Shown here piece by piece: positions 1 through 8,637 of a DNA stretch of 64,000 nt. The translations under genes and the position numbers were made by a program. Within the stretch, counting starts at the first letter, position 1. Each line of letters starts with the position of its first letter. The notes beneath the pieces were generated by a model. The model made no database searches, had not been told where the DNA came from, and was given only the letters and a program-made list of their open reading frames with translations. Origin of the DNA: Alphaproteobacteria bacterium (GTDB taxonomy: Bacteria; Pseudomonadota; Alphaproteobacteria; UBA8366; Aestuariispiraceae); the NCBI GenBank assembly GCA_024743195.1, contig JANSXE010000013.1, positions 1 through 64,000 of the forward strand, in the 5' to 3' direction.

Positions 1-1431
<1,431 letters not shown>

Positions 1432-1458
1432 TCTCCCGCTCCAGCCTGCTATACCGGC

Positions 1459-1499
1459 GGGGCCGCGTCTCGGAAGAGGCGCGGCCCCGTCTCTTTTTC
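1459..1499 (+). terminator. Rho-independent terminator after groEL
   Basis: The nine-base arms GGGGCCGCG (1459-1467) and CGCGGCCCC (1480-1488) form a hairpin followed by GTCTCTTTTTCG. It sits 28 bases after the groEL stop and before the unrelated dehydrogenase gene, as expected for the end of a highly expressed operon. Confidence 0.88.
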
Positions 1500-1540
1500 G
1501 GGCCCGTCCGCGGCCCGTCCGAACCCGGAGCCGACGTCTC

Positions 1541-2587
1541 ATGCGCGCCGCCGTCTATCACGCCTTCAACGGTCCGATCGCGGTGGAGACCGTGCCCGAT
1601 CCCGAGCCGCCGCGCGACGGGGTCGTGCTGAAGGTGATGGCGAACGGCGTCTGCCGCAGCGATTGGCACGGCTGGGTGGGACACGACCCGGACATCAGCT
1701 TGCCGCATGTGCCGGGCCACGAGCTGGCCGGCGTCGTCGAGGCGGTGGGCCCGGACTGCGGCGGCTGGACGCGCGGCGACCGCGTCGCGGCGCCCTTCGT
1801 GCTGGGCTGCGGGCGCTGCCCGAGCTGCAGCGCCGGTCAGCCCCAGGTCTGCGACGATCAGGAACAGCCGGGCTTCACCTACTGGGGCGGCTTTGCGGAG
1901 TACGTCGCGATCCCGCGCGCTGACCGCAATCTGGTCCGCCTGCCCGACGCGCTCGGCTTCGTCGAGGCGGCGAGCCTCGGCTGCCGCTTCACCACCGCCT
2001 TCCGCGCCGTGATCGATCAGGGGCGTCTGGCCGCCGGCGAATGGCTGGCCGTGCACGGCTGCGGCGGGGTGGGGCTCTCGGCGATCATGATCGGCCGGGC
2101 CGCGGGGGCCAACGTGGTGGCGGTCGATGTCGATCCCAGCGCGCTGTCCCGGGCCCAGGCGCTGGGCGCGGCCGCGACGATCGACGCCAAGGCGGCCGAC
2201 GACCCGCCGGCCCTGATCCGCGAGGCGACCCGCGGGGGCGCGCATGTCTCGATCGACGCGCTCGGCCATCGCGAGACCTTTCGCAATTCGATCCTCTGCC
2301 TGCGCACGCAGGGTCGCCACGTGCAGGTCGGCCTGCTCGCCGGGCCGCACGCGGCCCCGCCGGCGCCGATGGAGCGGGTGATCGCCCGTGAGCTGGAAAT
2401 TCTCGGCAGCCACGGCATGGCGGCGCATCGCTTCCCGCAACTCTTCGACATGATCGCGGCCGGGGCGCTCAACCCGGGCGCGCTGGTCACGGACCGTCTC
2501 GACCTCGAAGGCGGCGCCAGACTTCTGATGCGCATGGGCGAGGGCGCGCCGGCCCAGGGCGGCGTCGCCGTCATCGACCGGTTCTGA
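1541..2587 (+). CDS. Zinc-dependent alcohol dehydrogenase, MDR superfamily
   Basis: A cytosolic NAD(P)-dependent dehydrogenase of 348 residues, probably oxidising an alcohol or reducing an aldehyde. Catalytic zinc ligands are visible as Cys38 and the His60-Glu61 pair in PGHELAG. The structural zinc site is complete, with Cys90, Cys93, Cys96 and Cys104. A Rossmann glycine motif (GCGGVGL) lies near residue 172. Length matches the family. It is 41 bases downstream of the groEL terminator and 22 bases upstream of the phosphatase gene, so it probably heads a short plus-strand transcript. The substrate cannot be read from the sequence; class III formaldehyde or benzyl-alcohol enzymes are longer. 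Confidence 0.88.
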   Translation: MRAAVYHAFNGPIAVETVPDPEPPRDGVVLKVMANGVCRSDWHGWVGHDPDISLPHVPGHELAGVVEAVGPDCGGWTRGDRVAAPFVLGCGRCPSCSAGQPQVCDDQEQPGFTYWGGFAEYVAIPRADRNLVRLPDALGFVEAASLGCRFTTAFRAVIDQGRLAAGEWLAVHGCGGVGLSAIMIGRAAGANVVAVDVDPSALSRAQALGAAATIDAKAADDPPALIREATRGGAHVSIDALGHRETFRNSILCLRTQGRHVQVGLLAGPHAAPPAPMERVIARELEILGSHGMAAHRFPQLFDMIAAGALNPGALVTDRLDLEGGARLLMRMGEGAPAQGGVAVIDRF

Positions 2588-2609
2588 GCGCGGGAGCGGA
2601 AGCGCCGCC

Positions 2610-3434
2610 ATGCCCCGCGATCCCGATATGGAGGCCGTTGGCGCCCTTATGCGCGAGGTCGGGCGCACCGCGATCCTGCCGCGGTTTCGTGCGCTGGAAG
2701 CGCATGAGGTGATGGAGAAAGGCGTCGGGGACATCGTCACCGCCGCCGATCTCGAGGCCGAGCATCGCCTGACCGAGACCCTGAGCGCCATGCTGCCGGG
2801 CTCCCGCGTGGTCGGCGAGGAAGCGCATCACGAAGACCCGGGCATCGACGCTCATTTCGACGGCGACGCGCCGGTCTGGGTGATCGATCCGCTCGACGGC
2901 ACGCGCAACTTCAGCAATGGGGACGAGACCTTCTGCATGCTGCTCGCGCTGGTCGACCGGCAGCGGACGCGCCGCGCCTGGCTCTACGATCCGGCCAAGG
3001 ACCGTCTCGCCATGGCGGAGGAGGGGGCCGGCGCGACCCTGAACGGGGCGCCGCTGAGGACGCCGCCGCCGCCGGCCGAGTCCGAGATGATCGGCCAGAT
3101 CAATCTCGGCTGGTTCGAAAAGCCGGCGCGCGGCGCGGTCAAGCGCGCGGCGGAGAAACGCTTCGGCGGCTTGCATCGCATGTTCTGCGCCGGACACGAT
3201 TTTCTTCAGCAGGCGCAAGGGCTTCGCCACTTCTCCTTCTATCGCTGGCTGAGGAGTTGGGACCATGCGCCGGGCGTCCTGATCCGGCGCGAGGCGGGCG
3301 GAATCGTCGAGCGGATCGACGGCGGCCCGTACCGGGCGGGCGACCGTTCCCCGGGTCTGCTGTCGGCGCCGGACCGGCAGTGCTGGGAGGCTCTGAAACG
3401 CTTCCTCGAGGAGGCGGGGCCGCGCCAGGGCTGA
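2610..3434 (+). CDS. Inositol monophosphatase-family phosphatase
   Basis: A magnesium-dependent phosphatase of 274 residues in the IMPase/HisN/SuhB/CysQ superfamily. Metal-binding signatures are clear: Glu70 in GEE, Asp93 and Asp96 in VIDPLDGTRNF (residues 91-101), and a later WDHAPG motif supplying the third aspartate. The family hydrolyses small phosphomonoesters such as inositol phosphates, histidinol phosphate or 3'-phosphoadenosine phosphate, and the motifs do not separate these. It follows the alcohol dehydrogenase by 22 bases on the same strand and is likely co-transcribed. There is no signal peptide, so it is cytosolic. Confidence 0.88.
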   Translation: MPRDPDMEAVGALMREVGRTAILPRFRALEAHEVMEKGVGDIVTAADLEAEHRLTETLSAMLPGSRVVGEEAHHEDPGIDAHFDGDAPVWVIDPLDGTRNFSNGDETFCMLLALVDRQRTRRAWLYDPAKDRLAMAEEGAGATLNGAPLRTPPPPAESEMIGQINLGWFEKPARGAVKRAAEKRFGGLHRMFCAGHDFLQQAQGLRHFSFYRWLRSWDHAPGVLIRREAGGIVERIDGGPYRAGDRSPGLLSAPDRQCWEALKRFLEEAGPRQG

Positions 3435-3448
3435 GGCCTCCCCCCTTG

Positions 3449-3471
3449 CAATCGTCTCGCGCGGGCGATTG
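3449..3471. repeat. Inverted repeat upstream of the HIBADH-type gene
   Basis: CAATCG (3449-3454) and CGATTG (3466-3471) form a perfect six-base inverted repeat with an 11-base spacer in the 101-base gap before the dehydrogenase gene. The spacing would suit a dimeric repressor or a small hairpin. No neighbouring regulator suggests which protein would bind. Confidence 0.3.
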
Positions 3472-3535
3472 ACTGACGCGCAGGCCGGGCGCGCCCGGCG
3501 CGAAGGAGTTTTCTGAAAGAAGGAGCGTCGTCGGC

Positions 3536-4408
3536 ATGGCGAAAGTCGCGTTCATCGGTCTGGGCGTCATGGGCTATCCCATGGCCGGACATCTGAAGAC
3601 CAAGGGCGGCTGCGAGGTCGTGGTCTACAACCGCACCGCCGCCAAGGCGGAGAAATGGGTTGCGGAGTTCGGCGGCGCCGCCGCCCCCACGCCGAAGGAA
3701 GCGGCCGAAGGCTGCGACTTCGTCTTCGCCTGCGTCGGCAATGACGACGATCTTCGATCGGTCACGACCGGGCCCGACGGCGCCTTCCAGGCGATGGGCG
3801 AAGGCTCGGTCTTCGTCGACAACACGACCGCCTCGGCCGACGTCGCGCGCGAACTCCACGCGGCTGCGAAGGAGCGTGGGATCGGCTTCATCGACGCGCC
3901 CGTCTCCGGCGGTCAGGCCGGCGCGGAGAACGGCGTGCTGACCGTGATGTGCGGCGGCGACGCAGACGTCTACGCCAAGGCCGAGCCGGTGATCGAGAGC
4001 TTCGCGCGCGCCTGCCTGCTGATGGGCGAGAGCGGCGCCGGCCAGATCACCAAGATGGTCAATCAGATCTGCATCGCCGGGCTTCTGCAGGGCCTGTCCG
4101 AGGGGCTGAATTTCGGCCAGAAGGCCGGCCTCGACATGGACAAGGTGATCGACGTGATCTCCAAGGGCGCCGCCGGGTCCTGGCAGATGGAGAACCGCGG
4201 CAAGACCATGGTGCGCGGGGAGTTCGATTTCGGCTTCGCGGTCGACTGGATGAAGAAGGACCTCAGCATCTGCCTGTCCGAGGCTAAGAACACCGGCGCC
4301 CGCGTTCCCGTCACCGCGCTGGTCGACCAGTTTTACACCCAGATTCAGGCGCGCGGCGGAAACCGCTGGGACACCTCCAGCCTGATCCACCTACTGCAGA
4401 ACGATTGA
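3536..4408 (+). CDS. 3-hydroxyisobutyrate dehydrogenase-family oxidoreductase
   Basis: An NAD(P)-dependent beta-hydroxyacid dehydrogenase of 290 residues. The N-terminal Rossmann motif FIGLGVMGYPMAGHL (residues 6-20) and the substrate loop FIDAPVSGGQAGAENG are diagnostic. The conserved catalytic lysine is in QITKMVNQ, followed by the all-helical C-terminal domain. Family members act on 3-hydroxyisobutyrate in valine breakdown, tartronate semialdehyde, or related acids; the sequence does not decide, and no valine-pathway genes are adjacent. It ends 10 bases before the cyclase gene, so the two are probably co-transcribed. Confidence 0.88.
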   Translation: MAKVAFIGLGVMGYPMAGHLKTKGGCEVVVYNRTAAKAEKWVAEFGGAAAPTPKEAAEGCDFVFACVGNDDDLRSVTTGPDGAFQAMGEGSVFVDNTTASADVARELHAAAKERGIGFIDAPVSGGQAGAENGVLTVMCGGDADVYAKAEPVIESFARACLLMGESGAGQITKMVNQICIAGLLQGLSEGLNFGQKAGLDMDKVIDVISKGAAGSWQMENRGKTMVRGEFDFGFAVDWMKKDLSICLSEAKNTGARVPVTALVDQFYTQIQARGGNRWDTSSLIHLLQND

Positions 4409-4418
4409 GGCGGGCGGC

Positions 4419-5642
4419 GTGACCGTCGAGCCGCGGCCGCCGCCCTCGGAAGAGGACGTCCGCGCGCTCGGGGCCTGGCTGGTGGAACAGACGCTGCGCG
4501 ACGCGGCGATCGACCGGCTGCTGGAGGGCTTCTGCGAGCGGCTGAACGCGATCGGCGCGCCGCTCATGCGCGGGCATATGGCCTTCGGCTGGCTGCATCC
4601 GATGTTCGGCTCGATGTCGATCACCTGGACGGCGGCCAGCGGCCTGACGCGCGATCGGCATCTGCGCAATGTGGAGACGCCGGGCTGGCTCGCCAGCGCG
4701 CCGAAGGCGTTGCTGGAGTCGGGAGAACCGCGCCGGCGCTACCGGCTGGACGCCGGGGAGGGGACCAACCAGTTCGAGCAGCTCCGGACGCTCGCGGACG
4801 CCGGCGCGACCGACTACTACCTGATGCTCGCCGCCTTTCAGGACACAGCCAGCGCGCAGGCGAAGCGCGACGGCCTGATCGCAAGCTGGACGAGCGACGC
4901 GCCCGGCGGCTTCACCGACGCCGAAATCGCCGTCATCGAACGCCTGTTCCCGCGCCTCGCGCTCGGCGTCAAGGCGGCGGTGCGCGAGGAGACGGCCCTC
5001 AGCGTGGTCTCCGCCTATCTTGGCGCCGGCGCCGGCCGGCGCGTGCTCGACGGCGCCATCCAGCTGGGGCAGGGGGAGCGCATCGCGGCCGCCCTCTGGT
5101 ACTCGGACCTGCGCGGCTCGACCCGTCTGGCCGACGAGATCGCGCCGGACGCCTTCCTCGCCCACCTCAACCGCTATTTCGCCTGCACGGCGGGCGCCGT
5201 GCTCGACCATGGAGGCGAGGTGCTGCGCTTCGTCGGCGACGCGGTGCTGGCGATTTTCCCGACCGAGGGGCCGGGCGGGGCGGAGCGCGCGGTGCGCCTC
5301 GCCGCCGCCGCCGCCCGCGACGCCCGCACGCGCGCCGAACAGGCGAACGCGGAAGCCCCAGCAGACGCCCCGAAGATCGCCTTCGGCCTCGGCCTGCATC
5401 TGGGCGAGGTGCTGTTCGGCAATATCGGCGTCCCGGAACGGGTGGAATTCTCCGTCATCGGCGCAGCCGCCAACGAGGTCGCGCGGCTCGAAAGCCTGAC
5501 CAAGGAGTTGGGCCGCGACGTCCTCGCCTCCGACGCCTTCCGCGCGCAGGCGCCCGCCTCCAGCGCCGGCGCCTGGACCAGCCTCGGCCCCCAGCATTTC
5601 CGCGGCGTCAAACGCCCGCAGACGGTCTGGGCGTTGGATTGA
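4419..5642 (+). CDS. Class III adenylate/guanylate cyclase domain protein
   Basis: A 407-residue protein starting at GTG, 10 bases after the preceding gene. Residues ~1-195 form a soluble region I do not recognise as a GAF, PAS or HAMP domain; a short version of this arrangement recurs in rhizobial-type cyclases. Residues ~220-400 are a class III catalytic domain. The first metal aspartate is Asp230 in YSDLRGSTRLAD and the second is Asp274 in FVGDAVLAIF. A later GLGLHLGEVLFGNIG segment and NEVARLE helix complete the fold. Both metal ligands are intact, so it should make cAMP (or less likely cGMP). No transmembrane segment is seen. The N-terminal half is presumably the sensor. Confidence 0.87.
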   Translation: MTVEPRPPPSEEDVRALGAWLVEQTLRDAAIDRLLEGFCERLNAIGAPLMRGHMAFGWLHPMFGSMSITWTAASGLTRDRHLRNVETPGWLASAPKALLESGEPRRRYRLDAGEGTNQFEQLRTLADAGATDYYLMLAAFQDTASAQAKRDGLIASWTSDAPGGFTDAEIAVIERLFPRLALGVKAAVREETALSVVSAYLGAGAGRRVLDGAIQLGQGERIAAALWYSDLRGSTRLADEIAPDAFLAHLNRYFACTAGAVLDHGGEVLRFVGDAVLAIFPTEGPGGAERAVRLAAAAARDARTRAEQANAEAPADAPKIAFGLGLHLGEVLFGNIGVPERVEFSVIGAAANEVARLESLTKELGRDVLASDAFRAQAPASSAGAWTSLGPQHFRGVKRPQTVWALD

Positions 5643-5645
5643 GGG

Positions 5646-6464
5646 CTATCCGGCGGTCTCCGCCCCCTTAACCGCGTCCCAGCGGGCGTCCATTTCGTCG
5701 AGGGCGCAGTCGGTCAGCACGCGGCCCTCTGCGGCGAAGCTCTGCTCCATCGCCTGGAAGCGCTTGGTGAACTTGTCGTTGGTGCGGCGCAGCGCGGCCT
5801 CCGGATCGACGCCGAGCAGCCGGGCGAGGTTGGCGACCGTGAAGAGGACGTCGCCCAACTCGTCCTCCAGACGGTCGCGCGGGGCGCCGGCGTCGATCTC
5901 GGCGCGCAACTCGTCCAGCTCCTCCTCGATGTCGCCGAAGACGGTCCCGGCGTCCGGCCAGGTGAAGCCGACGCGGGCCGCGCGTTTGGAGAGCTTCTCC
6001 GCCCGCTGTAAGGCCGGCAGCGCCAGCGCCACCCCGGCGAGCGCCGAGTGATCCTGGCCCTTCGCCGCGCGCTCGGCCGCCTTGGTCTCCTCCCAACTCG
6101 CCTTGACGGCGTCGGGCGTGTCGGCGCCGTGATCCGCGAAGACGTGCGGGTGGCGCCGGATCATTTTGTCCGCGATCCCTTGCGCGACGGCCTCGAAATC
6201 GAACGCCGCGGCCTCCTCCGCCATGCGGGCGTGGAAGACGACCTGGAGGAGAAGGTCGCCCAGCTCGTCCTTGAGCTCGGCGAGATCGCCGCGGTGGATC
6301 GCGTCGGCGACCTCGTAGGCCTCCTCGATGGTGTAGGGGGCGATGGTGGCGAAATCCTGCTTCAGGTCCCAGGGGCAGCCGCCGTCGGGATCGCGCAGGG
6401 CGGCCATCACCTCGATCAGCCGGTCGATCCCGGAGAGAGTCTCTGGCGGGGCGTCCTTCGGCAT
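5646..6464 (-). CDS. mazG: Nucleoside triphosphate pyrophosphohydrolase MazG
   Basis: MazG hydrolyses (d)NTPs to NMP and pyrophosphate, clearing aberrant nucleotides. The 272-residue protein has the two tandem MazG domains of the E. coli-type enzyme. The first contains CPWDLKQ and the metal motif EEAYEVADAI followed by ELKDELGDLLLQVVFHA. The second repeats this as EELDELRAEI and DRLEDELGDVLFTVANLAR. It lies downstream of the glutamine-synthetase-like gene with a 22-base gap on the minus strand, and converges with the cyclase gene 3 bases away. Confidence 0.95.
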   Translation of the reverse strand: MPKDAPPETLSGIDRLIEVMAALRDPDGGCPWDLKQDFATIAPYTIEEAYEVADAIHRGDLAELKDELGDLLLQVVFHARMAEEAAAFDFEAVAQGIADKMIRRHPHVFADHGADTPDAVKASWEETKAAERAAKGQDHSALAGVALALPALQRAEKLSKRAARVGFTWPDAGTVFGDIEEELDELRAEIDAGAPRDRLEDELGDVLFTVANLARLLGVDPEAALRRTNDKFTKRFQAMEQSFAAEGRVLTDCALDEMDARWDAVKGAETAG

Positions 6465-6486
6465 GGGAACTCCTCGGGCTCGCGGG

Positions 6487-7872
6487 TTACAGATACCATT
6501 CGTACTCGCGCGGACTGGGCGCGGCGAGGAAGTCGTCCAACTCCGCCGCCTTCACCGCGTGATAGGCCTTGAGATAGTCCGCCCCGATCAGCGCGGGCAG
6601 GATCTCGGCGCGCTCCAGCGCGTCCAGCGCCCGCCACAGGGTGAAGGGCAGGGCGGCGTCGACCGACGCGCCCGCATTGCCGTCGGCCGGCGCCGTCGGC
6701 TCCAACTCGCTCTGGAGCCCATGGCGCACGCCGGCGAGCACGGCCGCCGTCACCAGATAGGGGTTGGCGTCGGCGCCGGCGACGCGGTGTTCGATCCGCC
6801 GCCCGGCCCCGCGGGCGGAGGGCACGCGGAACGCCGTCGAGCGATTGTCGTAGCCCCAATCGCGCGTGACCGGCGTGAATTGGTCCGGGGCGAAGCGGCG
6901 ATAGGCGTTGAGATTGGGGGCGAAGAGCGCCATCGCCTCCGCCATGGTGGCCTGCAGCCCGGCGATGGCGCGCCGCAGCGCCTGATCCTGCGGATCGCGG
7001 GCTTCGTCGAAGAGATTGGCGCCCGCGCCGTCCTGCAGGCTGAGATGGATATGCAGCCCGCTGCCGCTCTGATTCGGATAGGGTTTCGACATGAAGGTCG
7101 CATCATAGCCCTTTGATCGCGCGACATTCTTGACGATGCGCCGCAGCAGGCAGGCATGGTCCGCGGCGACGACGGGATCGGCGACGTGACGCAGATTGAT
7201 CTCGAACTGGCCGGGGGCGTACTCCGCCGAGGCGGCGCCGGCCGGCACGCCTTGCGCCGCGCAGGCCTCCTCGATCGCCGCCAGCACCGCGTCGAACTCC
7301 GCCAGCTTCTGCATGCCGTAGACCTGGTTCGCCCGGTGCGGCCGTCCGGTGACGGGCGAGAGCGGCAGGCGGGGCGCGCCGCCCTCATCGCGCGCCGGGT
7401 CGATCAGAAAGAATTCGAGCTCGACCGCAACGACGGGCGTCAGATCGAGATCGCGCCGGAAGGCCTCGGCGACGCCGCGCAGCACCTCGCGCGGCTCGAA
7501 CCAGACGGGCGCGCGCCCGGGCTCCGGCCGCACGAGTTGCAGCATCACCTGCGCGGTCGGTCGCGCAGCCCAGGGCACGGGCTGCAAGCTGCCGGGCAGG
7601 GCGACGGCGTCCGCATCCGGATCCCCGTCGGAAAAGCCGTATCCCAGCGGGTCGGCGCTGGCGCCGGTGACGTCCAGGAGGCAGGCCGCAGCGCACATCT
7701 GCAGGCCCTCGTCGAACAGTTTCGGCAGATCCTCGACCGGACAGCGCTTGCCCATGGGCGTGCCGCACAGGTCGAAGATGAAGGCCTCGACGGTGCGCAG
7801 GTCGGGGTGCGCCGCCAGAAAGTCCGCGATCTCGCGCTCTGCGGAGCCGGAGGGGGGTGGGGAGTCTGGCAT
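6487..7872 (-). CDS. Glutamine synthetase-family ligase, gamma-glutamyl-amine type
   Basis: An ATP-dependent ligase of 461 residues. Glutamine-synthetase catalytic motifs are present in order: VVAVELEFFLIDP (metal glutamates), a Glu-rich strand ending GQFEINLRH, the HIHLSLQD strand, NAYRRFAP, and the RIEHRVAGADANPYL segment binding nucleotide and glutamate. Sequence style and the lack of an adenylylation-loop tyrosine region resemble the GS-III/PuuA/GlnT-like group that glutamylates polyamines or other amines, rather than housekeeping GlnA. The ATG at 7872 is chosen because the longer reading adds 20 residues of Arg/Gly/Pro-rich sequence lacking family similarity. No polyamine catabolic genes are adjacent, so the substrate is open. 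Confidence 0.85.
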   Translation of the reverse strand: MPDSPPPSGSAEREIADFLAAHPDLRTVEAFIFDLCGTPMGKRCPVEDLPKLFDEGLQMCAAACLLDVTGASADPLGYGFSDGDPDADAVALPGSLQPVPWAARPTAQVMLQLVRPEPGRAPVWFEPREVLRGVAEAFRRDLDLTPVVAVELEFFLIDPARDEGGAPRLPLSPVTGRPHRANQVYGMQKLAEFDAVLAAIEEACAAQGVPAGAASAEYAPGQFEINLRHVADPVVAADHACLLRRIVKNVARSKGYDATFMSKPYPNQSGSGLHIHLSLQDGAGANLFDEARDPQDQALRRAIAGLQATMAEAMALFAPNLNAYRRFAPDQFTPVTRDWGYDNRSTAFRVPSARGAGRRIEHRVAGADANPYLVTAAVLAGVRHGLQSELEPTAPADGNAGASVDAALPFTLWRALDALERAEILPALIGADYLKAYHAVKAAELDDFLAAPSPREYEWYL

Positions 7873-7941
7873 GGCGCGCTCTGGTGGACGACGAGACAGC
7901 CTAGGGTCGCCCGCTCCGCCGGTTCGCGTCAACCGGGCGCG

Positions 7942-8373
7942 TCAGAGGGGACGGCCGAGCCCTTCGAGATGGCGGCGCAGCAGGGTGAGGTTGCGCCGGT
8001 TCGCCTTGAAGCCGAAGTCGAACAGATCGCCGACCAGCGGCACGCCGCCGACCAGCCAGTCGAGCGCGAGATTGCCGGCGAGCCTGGCCTGAAGTCCGGC
8101 CGGCAGCCCATGCTTGCGGGCGATCAGGATCATGTAGGCGGTCAACGCCGCGGTGGCGCTGTCGCCGATCCCCGGGACCAGACCGAAGATCGGGTCCAGC
8201 CCGAAGCGAAAGGTCGTGCCGGGCAGGGTGAAGCGGTCGTCAAGCCAGAAGGTCAGCCGCTCCAAGCGGTCGAGATCGCGGGTGATGGCGTCGTCGCGCG
8301 GCGGCATGGCGCCGGCGTATCCCCGGCTTGCGCCCGCGGCGGTGGCGCTGGAAGAGGAGGCGTCGGCTTTCAT
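7942..8373 (-). CDS. DUF4112 domain membrane protein
   Basis: A small protein of 143 residues (121 if the ATG at 8307 is used). It matches the DUF4112 pattern: LxDxRFxLPGTxFRFGLDPIxGLVPGIGD, then a hydrophobic helix (SATAALTAYMILIARKHG), then LALDWLVGGVPLVGDLFDFGFKANRRN. The family has one or two membrane-embedded segments and no established role. The reading frame stays open far upstream, antisense to the histidine kinase gene; that extension has no family similarity and is excluded. The next gene on this strand starts 69 bases downstream, so the two may be co-transcribed. Confidence 0.82.
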   Translation of the reverse strand: MKADASSSSATAAGASRGYAGAMPPRDDAITRDLDRLERLTFWLDDRFTLPGTTFRFGLDPIFGLVPGIGDSATAALTAYMILIARKHGLPAGLQARLAGNLALDWLVGGVPLVGDLFDFGFKANRRNLTLLRRHLEGLGRPL

Positions 8374-8637
8374 GGTCCGGAGATGGCGGCCCGGCGGGCC
8401 GTGCGCAAGTGCCGCGGAAACGGGCTGACGGGCCGTCCAAGCTTGCCAGCCCTGTCGCCGGGGACATAGGCTGGCTTGCGGGGCTCTTGCGGGCGCGGAT
8501 CGTAAGCGCGCGAGACGGGGGAGGGCTTCTGGCAACCGGACGCAATCGGATGGGACAGTCCGTTGCGGTCCAAACGCGCCCGGCGGTCGCCTCGCCGAAC
8601 CGACCGGCGCGCACCCTGGGGAGCTGACGTTCGGGCC

